NCBI GenBank assembly: GCA_018267575.1
Contig: JAFDYF010000100.1
Location: 62,001-126,000 of the forward strand
Length of the DNA: 64,000 bases
Direction: 5' to 3'
Source of the DNA: Bacteroidota bacterium
Lineage (GTDB): Bacteria; Bacteroidota; Bacteroidia; Chitinophagales; Chitinophagaceae
Made by a program: the position numbers and the translations under genes. Shown here piece after piece: positions 1-9,300 of this stretch; position 1 is the stretch's first letter, and each line of letters begins with the position of its first letter. Under the pieces are notes generated by a model. The model ran no database searches. It had not been told where the DNA came from and worked only from the letters and a program-made list of their open reading frames with translations.

Positions 1-492
1 GGACAGCTCGGTGACTATTTGGGTTTTACAGGATATTATAACCCATTTACGGGTGAGGCACAGGTAAATACCACGGTACCTGTTTTTGTACAGCCCTTTA
101 CCACTTGTCATGAAATTGGTCACCAGCTTGGCTATGCCAAGGAGAATGAAGCCAATTTTGCTGGCTATCTTTCTGCCAAAGGCTCAGACAATAAGGCCTT
201 CCAATATTCGGTGTATTTCGATCTTTATCAGTATGCAGGAAGGGAGCTTTATATACGTGATTCAACCTTGTTGGTGCCATTGCGAGAAAGTCTGAATCCC
301 TCTATTAGAAAGGATTTTCGGATCCTGCGAGAGTTTTATCGCCAATATCAAAATCCTTTTGAGCCTTTTATTAGTAAAATCTATGGAAATTATTTAAAGG
401 CAAACGAACAACCACAGGGATTGAAGTCCTATAATGAAGTGATTGCTTGGCTGATTGCCTATGAAAAAAAATATGGGAAGAAGGCGGTGTAG
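1..492 (+). CDS. DUF3810 family protein, C-terminal part
   Basis: The reading frame is open from the first base, so the true start lies outside the window. The visible 163 residues contain HEIGHQLGYAKENEANF, an HExxH-like zinc-metallopeptidase signature typical of DUF3810 proteins, which are membrane-anchored with the metal motif in the C-terminal half. The substrate is not known for the family. The gene ends with a basic tail and TAG, and is followed by a spacer of inverted repeats before the oppositely oriented dcd gene. Family assignment is from the motif and flanking residues; function is open. Confidence 0.75.
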   Translation, partial: GQLGDYLGFTGYYNPFTGEAQVNTTVPVFVQPFTTCHEIGHQLGYAKENEANFAGYLSAKGSDNKAFQYSVYFDLYQYAGRELYIRDSTLLVPLRESLNPSIRKDFRILREFYRQYQNPFEPFISKIYGNYLKANEQPQGLKSYNEVIAWLIAYEKKYGKKAV

Positions 493-514
493 GAGAAGTC
501 GGGAGTCGGGAGTT

Positions 515-619
515 AATAGTCAATAGGTAGTAGGGAAATATTTGGTCATTCACTATTTACCTATTAGTACGACTATTGACTTACGACTTCCGACTATTCA
601 CCATTCCCTATTGACTATT
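515..619. repeat. Inverted-repeat spacer between convergent genes
   Basis: The 130-base space between the convergent DUF3810 and dcd genes is made of repeated short words. A perfect 13-base inverted repeat (AATAGTCAATAGG at 515-527, its complement at 607-619) encloses further partly complementary pieces such as gtcgggagt and acttccgac. It probably folds as a bidirectional terminator, or is a degenerated dispersed repeat. There is no clear T-run. Confidence 0.5.
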
Positions 620-622
620 CGC

Positions 623-1159
623 TTAGAATTTGTTCTTCCACATCATGCTCTCCACGGGCTTATTGATCTGCCCACTGTATTTCGCGTCTTTCTTTTGGTT
701 GTATTTAACTTCTATTTCCCCATCCACTGGAAAATAAATCAATTGGCCAATAGGCATGCCTTTATAGATTTTCACGGGCTGTTTAACGGATATTTCCAAT
801 GTCCAGTTACCACAAAAGCCAACATCTCCCTTGCCTGCTGTGGCGTGAATATCAATCCCCAGCCTTCCGGTCGAGGATTTGCCTTCCAAAAAAGGCACAT
901 GCGCATGGGTTTCGGTATATTCCTCTGTAACTCCTAAATAGAAAATATGCGGGTAAAGCACAAAGCCCTGCTCGGGAATTTCGAAATAATCGATTTGGTT
1001 ATGTTTTTTGGCGTCAATAATATGCTCTTTATAAGTGGCAAGCCATTTGCCCAGGTGCACATCATAGGAGTTGCTGCCTAGGCATTGGCGGTCATAAGGC
1101 GCTATCTTGATGGTTCCCTTTTCAATCTCTGCAAGAATTTTTTTATCAGATAAAATCAT
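623..1159 (-). CDS. dcd: dCTP deaminase
   Basis: This 178-residue protein matches dCTP deaminase, which converts dCTP to dUTP and so supplies dUMP for thymidylate synthesis in the cytoplasm. Family hallmarks are visible: an N-terminal MILSDKKI start, the trimer and nucleotide-binding stretch FLEGKSSTGRLGIDIHATAG, and the segment GDVGFCGNWTLEI containing the catalytic glutamate. The length is normal for the family. Translation starts at ATG 1159. The gene is divergent from the phosphopantetheinyl transferase gene with an 81-base shared promoter region, and no operon partner is seen downstream. Confidence 0.93.
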   Translation of the reverse strand: MILSDKKILAEIEKGTIKIAPYDRQCLGSNSYDVHLGKWLATYKEHIIDAKKHNQIDYFEIPEQGFVLYPHIFYLGVTEEYTETHAHVPFLEGKSSTGRLGIDIHATAGKGDVGFCGNWTLEISVKQPVKIYKGMPIGQLIYFPVDGEIEVKYNQKKDAKYSGQINKPVESMMWKNKF

Positions 1160-1240
1160 GGCCGTCCCTTTTTTATTTGTTTATTTGCTAAAACTGGTAC
1201 ACTATCGGATCCGGCGAATTTCGGATTTCAGTATTTTCTC

Positions 1241-1912
1241 ATGCCATTATTTTATCAACATAATATTAACGAGCATACGAAACTAGCCGTTTGGCTGATT
1301 GAGGAAGACGAAGATTTTTTTCTTCGTAAAGTACCCTTGAAACGCGATATCACCCATCCACATAAGCGTTTGCAGCATTTGGCAGCCCGGTTTTTGTTGC
1401 CTTTTATGTTTGAAGATTTCCCGCTGGCCGAGATTGAAGTCGCCGATACTCGCAAACCTTTTCTTCCGAATGAAAAATACCATTTCTCCATTTCGCACAG
1501 CGGAAATTTTGCTGCGGTGATTGCGAGTAGGAACAGTAGGGTGGGGGTAGATATAGAAACCGTTACGCCAAGGATCCATCGGGTGGCGCACAAATTCCTC
1601 AGGGAGGACGAAAATGATTTTTTTAATGAGGACTATAAAATGTTTTTGGACCAATGGAATATGAAGGACAAAGTGCATACGGAATACCTGACTCTTTTAT
1701 GGTGTGCCAAAGAGGCCATTTATAAATGGCATGGAGATGGCGGCGTGGATTTCAAGGATAATATCCATTTGTTGAAATTCGCAGGGATTGGTCCCGATGA
1801 GGAAATCAATCTTCCTTTTGTATTTGAAAAAAATGATATCATTTCATTGAACGTGAAGGGTAAATTTTTTGACAATGCAGCACTGGCTTGGGTGGTGAGC
1901 CAAGCAGATTGA
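1241..1912 (+). CDS. 4'-phosphopantetheinyl transferase superfamily protein
   Basis: This 223-residue protein would transfer the phosphopantetheine arm of coenzyme A to a serine of a carrier protein. Visible Sfp/AcpT motifs are HFSISHSGNFAAV (residues about 81-93), RVGVDIETV (about 100-108, with the Mg-binding D and E), and LLWCAKEAIYKWHG (about 160, the WxxKEAxxK motif). The length fits the compact Sfp type. The carrier protein (fatty-acid ACP or a secondary-metabolite carrier) cannot be told from sequence, and no carrier or synthase gene is nearby. It starts at ATG 1241, divergent from dcd. Confidence 0.88.
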   Translation: MPLFYQHNINEHTKLAVWLIEEDEDFFLRKVPLKRDITHPHKRLQHLAARFLLPFMFEDFPLAEIEVADTRKPFLPNEKYHFSISHSGNFAAVIASRNSRVGVDIETVTPRIHRVAHKFLREDENDFFNEDYKMFLDQWNMKDKVHTEYLTLLWCAKEAIYKWHGDGGVDFKDNIHLLKFAGIGPDEEINLPFVFEKNDIISLNVKGKFFDNAALAWVVSQAD

Positions 1913-1973
1913 GGGGCTCATTTTTAGGCTAGTCATTGGTTTGTGTTCTTCCTCAATGGAGTTTTATTGGCGG

Positions 1974-3224
1974 CTACTCCAGCATCAGGTCATCGCCCTC
2001 ATTCAACAGGTCAATATCAATTGAATCCTGGCCGGCGATGCCTTCAATCGACCCTTTGATATGCGATGCATTGAGCAATACTTTTTCCAATTGTTTTTCC
2101 CTGGCCTTCCATAATTTTTCCATCATGTCCCGCTCTTTTTGTATAGAAGTTTTCATTGCCTGGAACCCTTCGCGGATGGCCTTCCACTGTTCGCTGAACT
2201 CATTGCTGGTAAGATAATCGTAGAGCAGGTGCATTTTATCGCCCCTATTTTCCTGACTTTTTGAAGCGCTGTATATTTTAATGATCCCGTCGCGAAGCAC
2301 ATGCGACAATGCTTTTACTTCATCGAATTTACAGACCCATACCCCGTTTTTCTCCCCAAAATGGCTGAGGTCCTTGGGCATGGTCTTAGTAACGATTACC
2401 GCGATATCGGCTCCTTGGCTGCGCATATCGGCTTTTAGTTTTTCAATCCAGTCCACACTGAAATTTTCGGTGCGTTTGCTCTCATAGATAATCTTTCCGC
2501 AAACCTGACCAAAATTGTTGCGGACGGATTGGATGCAGTCTGCGCCCCTGACCCCTTTGCCTACTTCACTGATCTCATCAAAGGGAAAGGAACTTTTCAA
2601 CAGCTCCTCCAATGCCAGTTCCTGGATCTCCCCCTGCAATTGCATGGAGCCCTGCTCGGCTTTGCGTTTCATTTCATCGGCCAATTTTTTCTGGTCCTCG
2701 AGCTGTTTTTCTAATTCTCGATAACGTAGTTGGAATTCTGTTTCCCTTGCCAATGTTTTTTGTTCCTCCTGTTTTCGAATTTCATCGGAGAGTTTGCCTC
2801 TTTCTTCTTGTATTTTCCGTTGAACCGACAATTCCAGTTCCGCTTCCTTGTTTTTGAGTTCTTTTTCCCTCTGTAAAAACTCCAGTTCTTTTTGTCTTGA
2901 TATGCGTAATTTTTCCTCGTTCTCCTGGTTCGATTGTTTTAAGAGGCTAAGTTGGTTCTCAAAATCGGCATGGATGCTTTTACGGAGGTTTTCCTCCATT
3001 GCTTTTTGCATCGAAATTTTTTCTTCCTGCAGTTTTTGGGAAAATTCCACATCCTTGTTTTGAAGCGCTTTCTGGTATTCCTTTTCTTTTTTGAAATACT
3101 CCTCGTCTTTCTGCCTTTTATAATCCTGCATTTTTTCCCTCAGTTCTTTCTTGTATTCTTCCGCCACGGCTTCTTCCATGGGAAACTCATTGCTGCATTT
3201 GGGACATTTTATATTGGTCGCCAT
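1974..3224 (-). CDS. DUF2130 coiled-coil protein with nuclease-like fold
   Basis: This 416-residue protein opens with a small zinc-ribbon-like stretch (IKCPKCSNEFPMEEAV), continues as a long charged coiled coil (about 25-205), and ends in the DUF2130 domain. In that domain GKGVRGADCIQ and IIYESKRT, spaced about 20 residues apart, form a D...ExK arrangement typical of the PD-(D/E)xK nuclease superfamily. A DNA-processing role is therefore possible, but the family has no established function. It has its own upstream region, and the downstream neighbour on the other strand ends 62 bases away. Confidence 0.8.
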   Translation of the reverse strand: MATNIKCPKCSNEFPMEEAVAEEYKKELREKMQDYKRQKDEEYFKKEKEYQKALQNKDVEFSQKLQEEKISMQKAMEENLRKSIHADFENQLSLLKQSNQENEEKLRISRQKELEFLQREKELKNKEAELELSVQRKIQEERGKLSDEIRKQEEQKTLARETEFQLRYRELEKQLEDQKKLADEMKRKAEQGSMQLQGEIQELALEELLKSSFPFDEISEVGKGVRGADCIQSVRNNFGQVCGKIIYESKRTENFSVDWIEKLKADMRSQGADIAVIVTKTMPKDLSHFGEKNGVWVCKFDEVKALSHVLRDGIIKIYSASKSQENRGDKMHLLYDYLTSNEFSEQWKAIREGFQAMKTSIQKERDMMEKLWKAREKQLEKVLLNASHIKGSIEGIAGQDSIDIDLLNEGDDLMLE

Positions 3225-3987
3225 TCCGTTTTTTGGGGCAATTTACTGAATTGGCAGTGGATCCGTGCCACTGCAAAATGGTCTCGCTCACCGTTGAACT
3301 AACCGCAATAGGCGGGCTATACCCTAAGTCCTTATTTCTGGATCGTCTTGACCTGTTTTATGGATTTGATCCGGACTGCTTGTTTATGAAAGGCACAGGG
3401 TAGCTCGTGGCAAGATGGGGGGATCGCCTGTTATGGGATGGCGAAACAGGTTATTTGCAGTATTAGGCAAATTTGCCTGGTGGCTCATCGAACGCTGAGG
3501 TTGATTTATTTTTTTGGAAATATAAATGGGGATTTTGGGTATTGCTATCGGTCAATGGCAGATTAAATAAAATTTTAGGATAAGTCCGCTTAAACATAAG
3601 ATAACCATTTTATTGTTCTTAAAAAAATTTTTATAATAATTATAAATCTCACAACTTTATAAATAAATAGATTACATAGGAAAATAATATAGTGGCTGTT
3701 TTTGAGTTGTGCTTGCTATTTTTACATAATTTATCTAACGAGTTCGTCCTTAAATTAAACCTTATAATTGCCCAATTTGAAATTGTATTGTCCATATACT
3801 GCTTTAAACCCCTGTGTTTTCTCAGTCCTTTTTTTGGGGAACAGGAATAGAACTATACTTCAACCATTATTTATCATATTTTTTATTGCTTTCGACCTTA
3901 TGCATATCCCTAATCAAAATACACCTTTCATTAGGCCTATCCGAACTAGAGTTTGTTTAATTAGGTACAATAGAAAACATCAGCTTT
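3225..3987. other. Intergenic region without a supported gene
   Basis: These 763 bases lie between the start of DUF2130 and the broken response regulator. Near 3254-3274 there is a small perfect hairpin (GCAGTGG, 7-base loop, CCACTGC). From about 3530 onward the sequence becomes very AT-rich, as expected for a promoter region. A possible reading frame at 3768-4010 has no coding character and overlaps the regulator start in another frame. I see no other feature here. Confidence 0.5.
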
Positions 3988-4614
3988 ATGAAAATTTTGA
4001 TTGCAGATGACCATGCTATTTTACGCAAGGGCTTAAAGGAAATTTTACTGGAAGAATATCCTTCAGCCTTGATTGAAGAAGTTGCGGATTCGGATTCGTT
4101 GTTCAAGAAGGCCATTAGTGCCTAATGGGATATTGTGATCACGGATTTGTCCATGCCGGGTCGGAGCGGGCTGGAAGCTTTGCGTGATATCAAGCACCAC
4201 TCACCCAAGATCCCGGTTCTGGTATTGAGCAACTATCCCGAGGAACAATATGCCACCCGTGCACTCAAGGCAGGTGCTTCTGGCTATCTTACCAAGGACG
4301 CGGCTCCCACAGAACTAGTGAAGGCCTTGCAGCGGATTTTACTTGGCAGAAAATACGTTTCCGCTTTCACCGCCGAAAGATTGGCCGCCGAACTGAATCT
4401 CGAAACTGAGAAGGCGCTCCATGAACAACTTTCGGACCGGGAGTTTGATGTCATGAAAATGCTGGCAGGGGGCAAGCCCATACTGGAAATTGCCAATATG
4501 CTTTCCCTTAGCCCGACTACGATTAGTACCTATCGCACACGCATCCTTGAAAAAATGAATTTTAAAACGAATGCGGATATGACCCGGTATGCACTGCAAA
4601 ATGATTTGATATAA
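3988..4614 (+). pseudogene. NarL/LuxR-type response regulator broken by an in-frame TAA
   Basis: From ATG 3988 the frame reads as a receiver domain (MKILIADDHAILRKG...), meets TAA at 4123-4125, and continues in the same frame with WDIVITDLSMPGRSGLEAL, so one codon was changed to a stop with no frameshift. The rest is intact: phosphoacceptor Asp in ITDLSMPG, receiver lysine in YLTKDAAP, and a LuxR helix-turn-helix (SDREFDVMKMLAGGKP... LSLSPTTISTYRTRI). A GTG at 4135 could start a shortened product with the DNA-binding domain but without the first acidic pocket of the receiver. The gene precedes a second truncated regulator and the giant PAS kinase, which presumably was its partner. A sequencing error is an alternative. 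Confidence 0.85.
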
Positions 4615-4765
4615 AACATTTTTTTCGCTCCTTTCCACAGGTCTGTATTGTAGAATATCCGCTACATGGATATACTGTTTTTGCTACTGTGATTGAATAG
4701 CGCATTTAATAATTTTGTTCTGGGTTGAAAATCTGTCCCCCCCTCTTTGATACATATAAAATCAA

Positions 4766-5194
4766 ATGCAGAAAATTCTCATAGCCGATGATCACGAAGT
4801 GATGAGGCACGGTTTAGTGCAAATCCTACAGGAGGAATACCCCCTTGCCCAAATTGAGGAAGCTAGTAACGGTTTGGAATTGGTTTCCTTGGCCAAAAAA
4901 GCAGATTGGACTTTCATCATCACCGATATATCCATGCCCCTTTTGAATGGGCTTGATGCATTGACCCAGATCCGCAAATTTCTTCCAGATATTCCCATTC
5001 TGGTATTGAGCATGCATTCCGATGAACATTATTGCTCCGCGGCTTTTAAGGCCGGTGCTTCTGGCTATGTTACCAAATCGATGGCACAAAACGAATTGAT
5101 CAAGGCCGTCAATAAAATCATGTCGGGTAAAATGTATATTCCCGAGGCATTGGTGATCAAGAACCACAGTCAAGTGCGTAATTCCCCAACCTAG
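4766..5194 (+). CDS. Receiver-only response regulator (lacks the LuxR output domain)
   Basis: This 142-residue protein is a complete receiver domain: ILIADDHEVM at the start (acidic pocket), phosphoacceptor Asp in IITDISMP, and the conserved lysine in GYVTKSMA. It resembles the preceding broken regulator strongly enough to be a tandem duplicate. The chain stops after an 11-residue unrelated tail, and the following 200 bases do not encode a helix-turn-helix in any frame, so the DNA-binding half has been lost by deletion rather than by a simple stop. It could act as a single-domain phosphate sink for the kinase downstream, or be a decaying remnant. Confidence 0.8.
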   Translation: MQKILIADDHEVMRHGLVQILQEEYPLAQIEEASNGLELVSLAKKADWTFIITDISMPLLNGLDALTQIRKFLPDIPILVLSMHSDEHYCSAAFKAGASGYVTKSMAQNELIKAVNKIMSGKMYIPEALVIKNHSQVRNSPT

Positions 5195-6399
5195 TATTTT
5201 ATCCCCCGCTGGATTGTTTACCGATAATCCTTTAGCTGTTACTTACCTATTTTGTAGCGTTTTCTTTACAAAAAGAAAACAGTTAACTGTACTGCAAATT
5301 CAAAGTTCTACTATTTTTATTCCAGTGATTAAGCTATTCCTTTACATTGTTAAAACAAATTAGCATTAGAATATTAAACTGGCTTTTGAAAAATGTATTT
5401 TTTGTAAGCGCCCAATGGTGCAATGAAAAACAGCTTAGCCTTTAAATCCAATATCCAAATGAGGAACGATATCCTTTGAAACCATGACCAGGAAGACACA
5501 AATCAATGGCGGGCATGCCCAATAGGAGCAATGGGCAGAAGAAATCATCAAAACCGGTTTGCTCCCGCATTTTCAATCCGTGCCCATTGAACTTGTGCCT
5601 TCCTTCCTTTTCAGATCCTATTTTTGAAAACCTATAAATCCTTCTTTTATGTCAACCACCACCGAATTGAAAACCCGTCTGCAGGAGCCGATGATTGTTT
5701 TCATGATCTTGCTTTTTTCAGGACTGCCCATTTTTTTTAACTTCTTTTTGGGGGATATTAAAAAAGCAGACGATATTTCCAACAGCTTTTTTAATCTTTC
5801 GATATCTCCCAACAGCAAGCCTGAGAGAGAAACTGGATTTCCACAGTTGTTTGTTGCAAAATCAGATTCCTTAAAGGAAGCCTCTAAAGTGATCGTATCT
5901 ATTAACCAGTAGTGCGAATGAAATAGGTTGAGTTTGAATTTGGCTAGGATCAACGGTCATATATTTCACTCCAATATCCGCCATGGCAAGGAGGAGGAAG
6001 GCATTTCGTTTTGGGTCGGCTTTGCCATTCATCCTTTTATTTTCTAACTTTTTAAGGAATTGCTCCGTATTCCCTTTTTTTAATGTGCTGGCCCACATAA
6101 AAATATTTTTCGTGAAAGGCTATTATTAATATGTAAAAAACGCTTTGCGATAAGTGAATTTTTATTGTTTTCGGAAGGTTGTTTGTGCACCCTAAAAATA
6201 TTTAATCGCCTGAAAGGGAAATATTAGCTTTATTTACACCTTATCACAATCATTTTCTGAGATTAACGTATTATGACTAACTTGAATAAAATATGCTATT
6301 TCTAGACCTTGTCATTTATCTCCCGTATATTTTTTAAACACCCTTATACATGTTAGCCATTGAACCTCAATTCCATTCCATTTCATAAACTTTAGCATC
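5195..6399. other. Long spacer with gene remnants before the giant kinase
   Basis: These 1205 bases hold no gene I can identify. A possible small membrane protein at 5649-5912 (+, 87 residues, ATG start, one hydrophobic segment FMILLFSGLPIFF) is the best candidate but has no recognised relatives. Minus-strand frames at 5618-5953 and 5871-6098 look like coding debris that would need a frameshift to join. Around 5485-5630 a plus-strand frame reads like protein but contains a TAG. The stretch is best seen as decayed coding DNA next to the broken regulators. About 250 AT-rich bases directly before 6400 should contain the kinase promoter. Confidence 0.35.
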
Positions 6400-9300
6400 A
6401 TGAAATCTGGACGGAATGCGCTGTTGTTTTTTAGTATAGTCTTGCCGGTGCTGTTGGTTGCTATATTCGGATTTTTAACCATCAAAAAGCAATTGCTGGC
6501 TCATGTATACGACGAACGCCACAAGGAGGCTTTGTTATCTGCCCAGCTTATGGGCGAAAAACTCGATCATCTTATAGATATTGGTAATGCCATTTCAGGT
6601 CGTACTTTGTACCGCCAATTTATCGAAGAAGGGAAATGGGACAAGGCTATGGCTGAGCTTACACAGATTCCACAAGAATTCCCCTATATTAAAGGTATAT
6701 TGATTACTGATACAACTGGAAGAGTAAAATCAAATTTCCCTTCTGTTCCCAAAATAAAACTAAATAACCAGTCCAGTCTGGATTGGTACAAAGGGCTAAG
6801 CAAAAACTGGAAACCCTATATTTCTGAAATTTACCAATGTCCAGACTCTCCTCAATTAGTGGCCTGTGCGTTGGCCATGCCCGTGAAAAACCAGTATGGA
6901 CAGATGGTGGCTATTTTGCTGTTTCAGGTAAACATGGAAAAACTGTTGGCTTCAAGTAGTGAGGTCAATATCAGTAATAATAACCTTCTTTATATTGTGG
7001 ATCAACATGGGCATGTTGTTATTGGTCCTGGCTATAGTGAACAAAATTCGTTAATTGACTATAGCGCGAACCCTGCCATACAAAAAGCCCTCAACGGAAA
7101 ATCGGATGTCGAGATATTATACGACCCAATAAGCAAGCAAAAAAATTTAGCCGCTTACCAACCCGTTAAGGGTTATGGTTGGGTAGTACTGGTGCAACAG
7201 GAGGCGAAATCAGCACTTACCATCATTCATAGCTTAATTCCGATTTTACTGCTCTATTCTCTGATCATTTTTATTTCTATTTTTTCCGCATGGTTGATTA
7301 TTCGAGAAATAAACCTTCGGCGAAAATCAGCGGAGGAGTTGCAACAGTATACCAATCTCATTGAGAACACCCATGTCCTAATCCGAAAACTAAACGGCGA
7401 AATTAGCTTTTGGAATAAAGGGATGGAACTTTTATATGGTTGGGAAAAAAAAGAGGCAATTGGTAAACGGGTACACCAACTACTTCATACACAATTTTTC
7501 CAGCCGCTGGTTGACATTGAACATGTTTTAGTTAAAACCAATGAGTGGCAGGGCGAACTGTTGCAAACAACCAAAGACGGCAGAAAGATCTATGTCTCTA
7601 GCCATTGGATTCTCCATCGCAACCGGAAAGGCGAACCTATAGTGATCGTAACCAATAATGATATTACCAACCTCAAAATAGCCGAAGCAAAACTTACAAA
7701 AAGCGAAGAAAGCATTCGCTTGTTGGTGGAAAGTGTGAAGGACTATGCGATCTTTCAGTTGGATGTCCATGGCTGTGTGGCCAGTTGGAATAGTGGGGCA
7801 GAATACATCAAAGGTTATAAATCGGAGGAAATACTGGGCAAAAGCTTGGAAATCTTTTATACGGCAGAGGATATTGCAAAAGCCACCCCATGGCGAAATC
7901 TCGCTTTGGCCAGAGAGCAGGGGCGTCATGAAGATGAGGGATGGCGTGTTAGAAAAGATGGCTCCCGGTTTTATGCAAATGTGGTTTTTACCGCACTCTA
8001 TGATGAGGGGGGGGCATTGAGGGGCTATGCCAAAGTGACCCGCGATATTACGGAACGTAACAAGGCTTTGGAACAAATAGCTTTACAAAGCCAACTGATC
8101 AACCAAACTTACGATGCCATTTTTATGGTGGATCGAAATATCCAAATCCAAACCTGGAACCAAGGTGCCGAAAAAATGTATGGGTTTACAAAAGAAGAAG
8201 CGATCGGAAAAAATTCCAATGCATTGTTGCGGCTGGACATTACCCATGATGAACTCGTACAGATGGTTCAAATATTGGACAGCAAAAATCATTGGACAGG
8301 ACAATTAAAAAAGAAAACGAAAGAAGGAAAGGATATTTATGTGTTGTCCTCTATCTCCAATCTAAGGGATAAGGAAGGGAATGAGCTTGGGTACATGATT
8401 GTTACCCATGATATCACCAAACAGCATGAACTGAGAAAGGAAGTGGATTACCTAGCAAACCTGGTCGAACAGTCGAATGAAGCCATTGTTTCTAGGGATC
8501 TGGATTATCGAATCCGGTCCTGGAACCGGGGAGCCGAAAAATTGTTGGGGTTCAAACAACAAGAAACAATCGGTCGAACCTTGGAGCAAATTGGTTTCCT
8601 ACAAATGTCCAATGAGGAAATGGTAGAATTTCAAAAAGAAGCCGATAAATATAATATCGCTGTTAGAGAAACAAATCATACACGTAAAGATGGGTCTACT
8701 TTTGTTGGGGAGACTTCATTGAGTTCTATCAAAAATGAAAAAGGAGAAGTCGTTTTTTATACGGCCATTGTTCGGGATATCAGCGAGCGAAAAAAGCTGC
8801 ATGATGAACTTAAAAAAATGAACGAAGTCCTGGAACTAAAGGTACAGGAACGCACCCAGGAAGTGTATAACAGTGAGCTACGCTTTCGCTCATTGATTGA
8901 AAACAGTGCGGAGGGTATTTCGCTCACCGATCACGAAAATAAAACTATTTATAGAAGTCCCTCCGCTTTCCAAATCCTAGGCTATAATAGTATGGGCAGG
9001 ATAAAGGATTTTGCCCATCCCGATGACGTTTCGATTTTGGAAAGCAAGAGAAACATGGCATTCGAAAACCCGGGTACACCTATAGCTTTTGAAGGGCGGT
9101 TCCTGCACGCGTCAGGTGAGTATATTTGGCTGGAAGGCACACAGACCAATATGCTTCATGTGAAAGGGGTGGAAGCCATTGTTACCAATTTTAGGGATGT
9201 GACGGAAAGGAAAAATACCAAAGAAAAACTGGCATCCAGCGAAAGGCGATTCCGGGCCATGCTGGAGAACAATACTGATATGGTTTCCTTGCTCGATTCC

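Noticed and set aside
3768-4010. 80-codon frame upstream of the broken response regulator
   Set aside because: Overlaps the regulator start in another frame and lies in AT-rich promoter-like DNA without coding character.
7528-8076. Minus-strand frames inside the giant PAS kinase (also 11287-11844 and others)
   Set aside because: They overlap well-conserved PAS repeats on the other strand and show no protein family.
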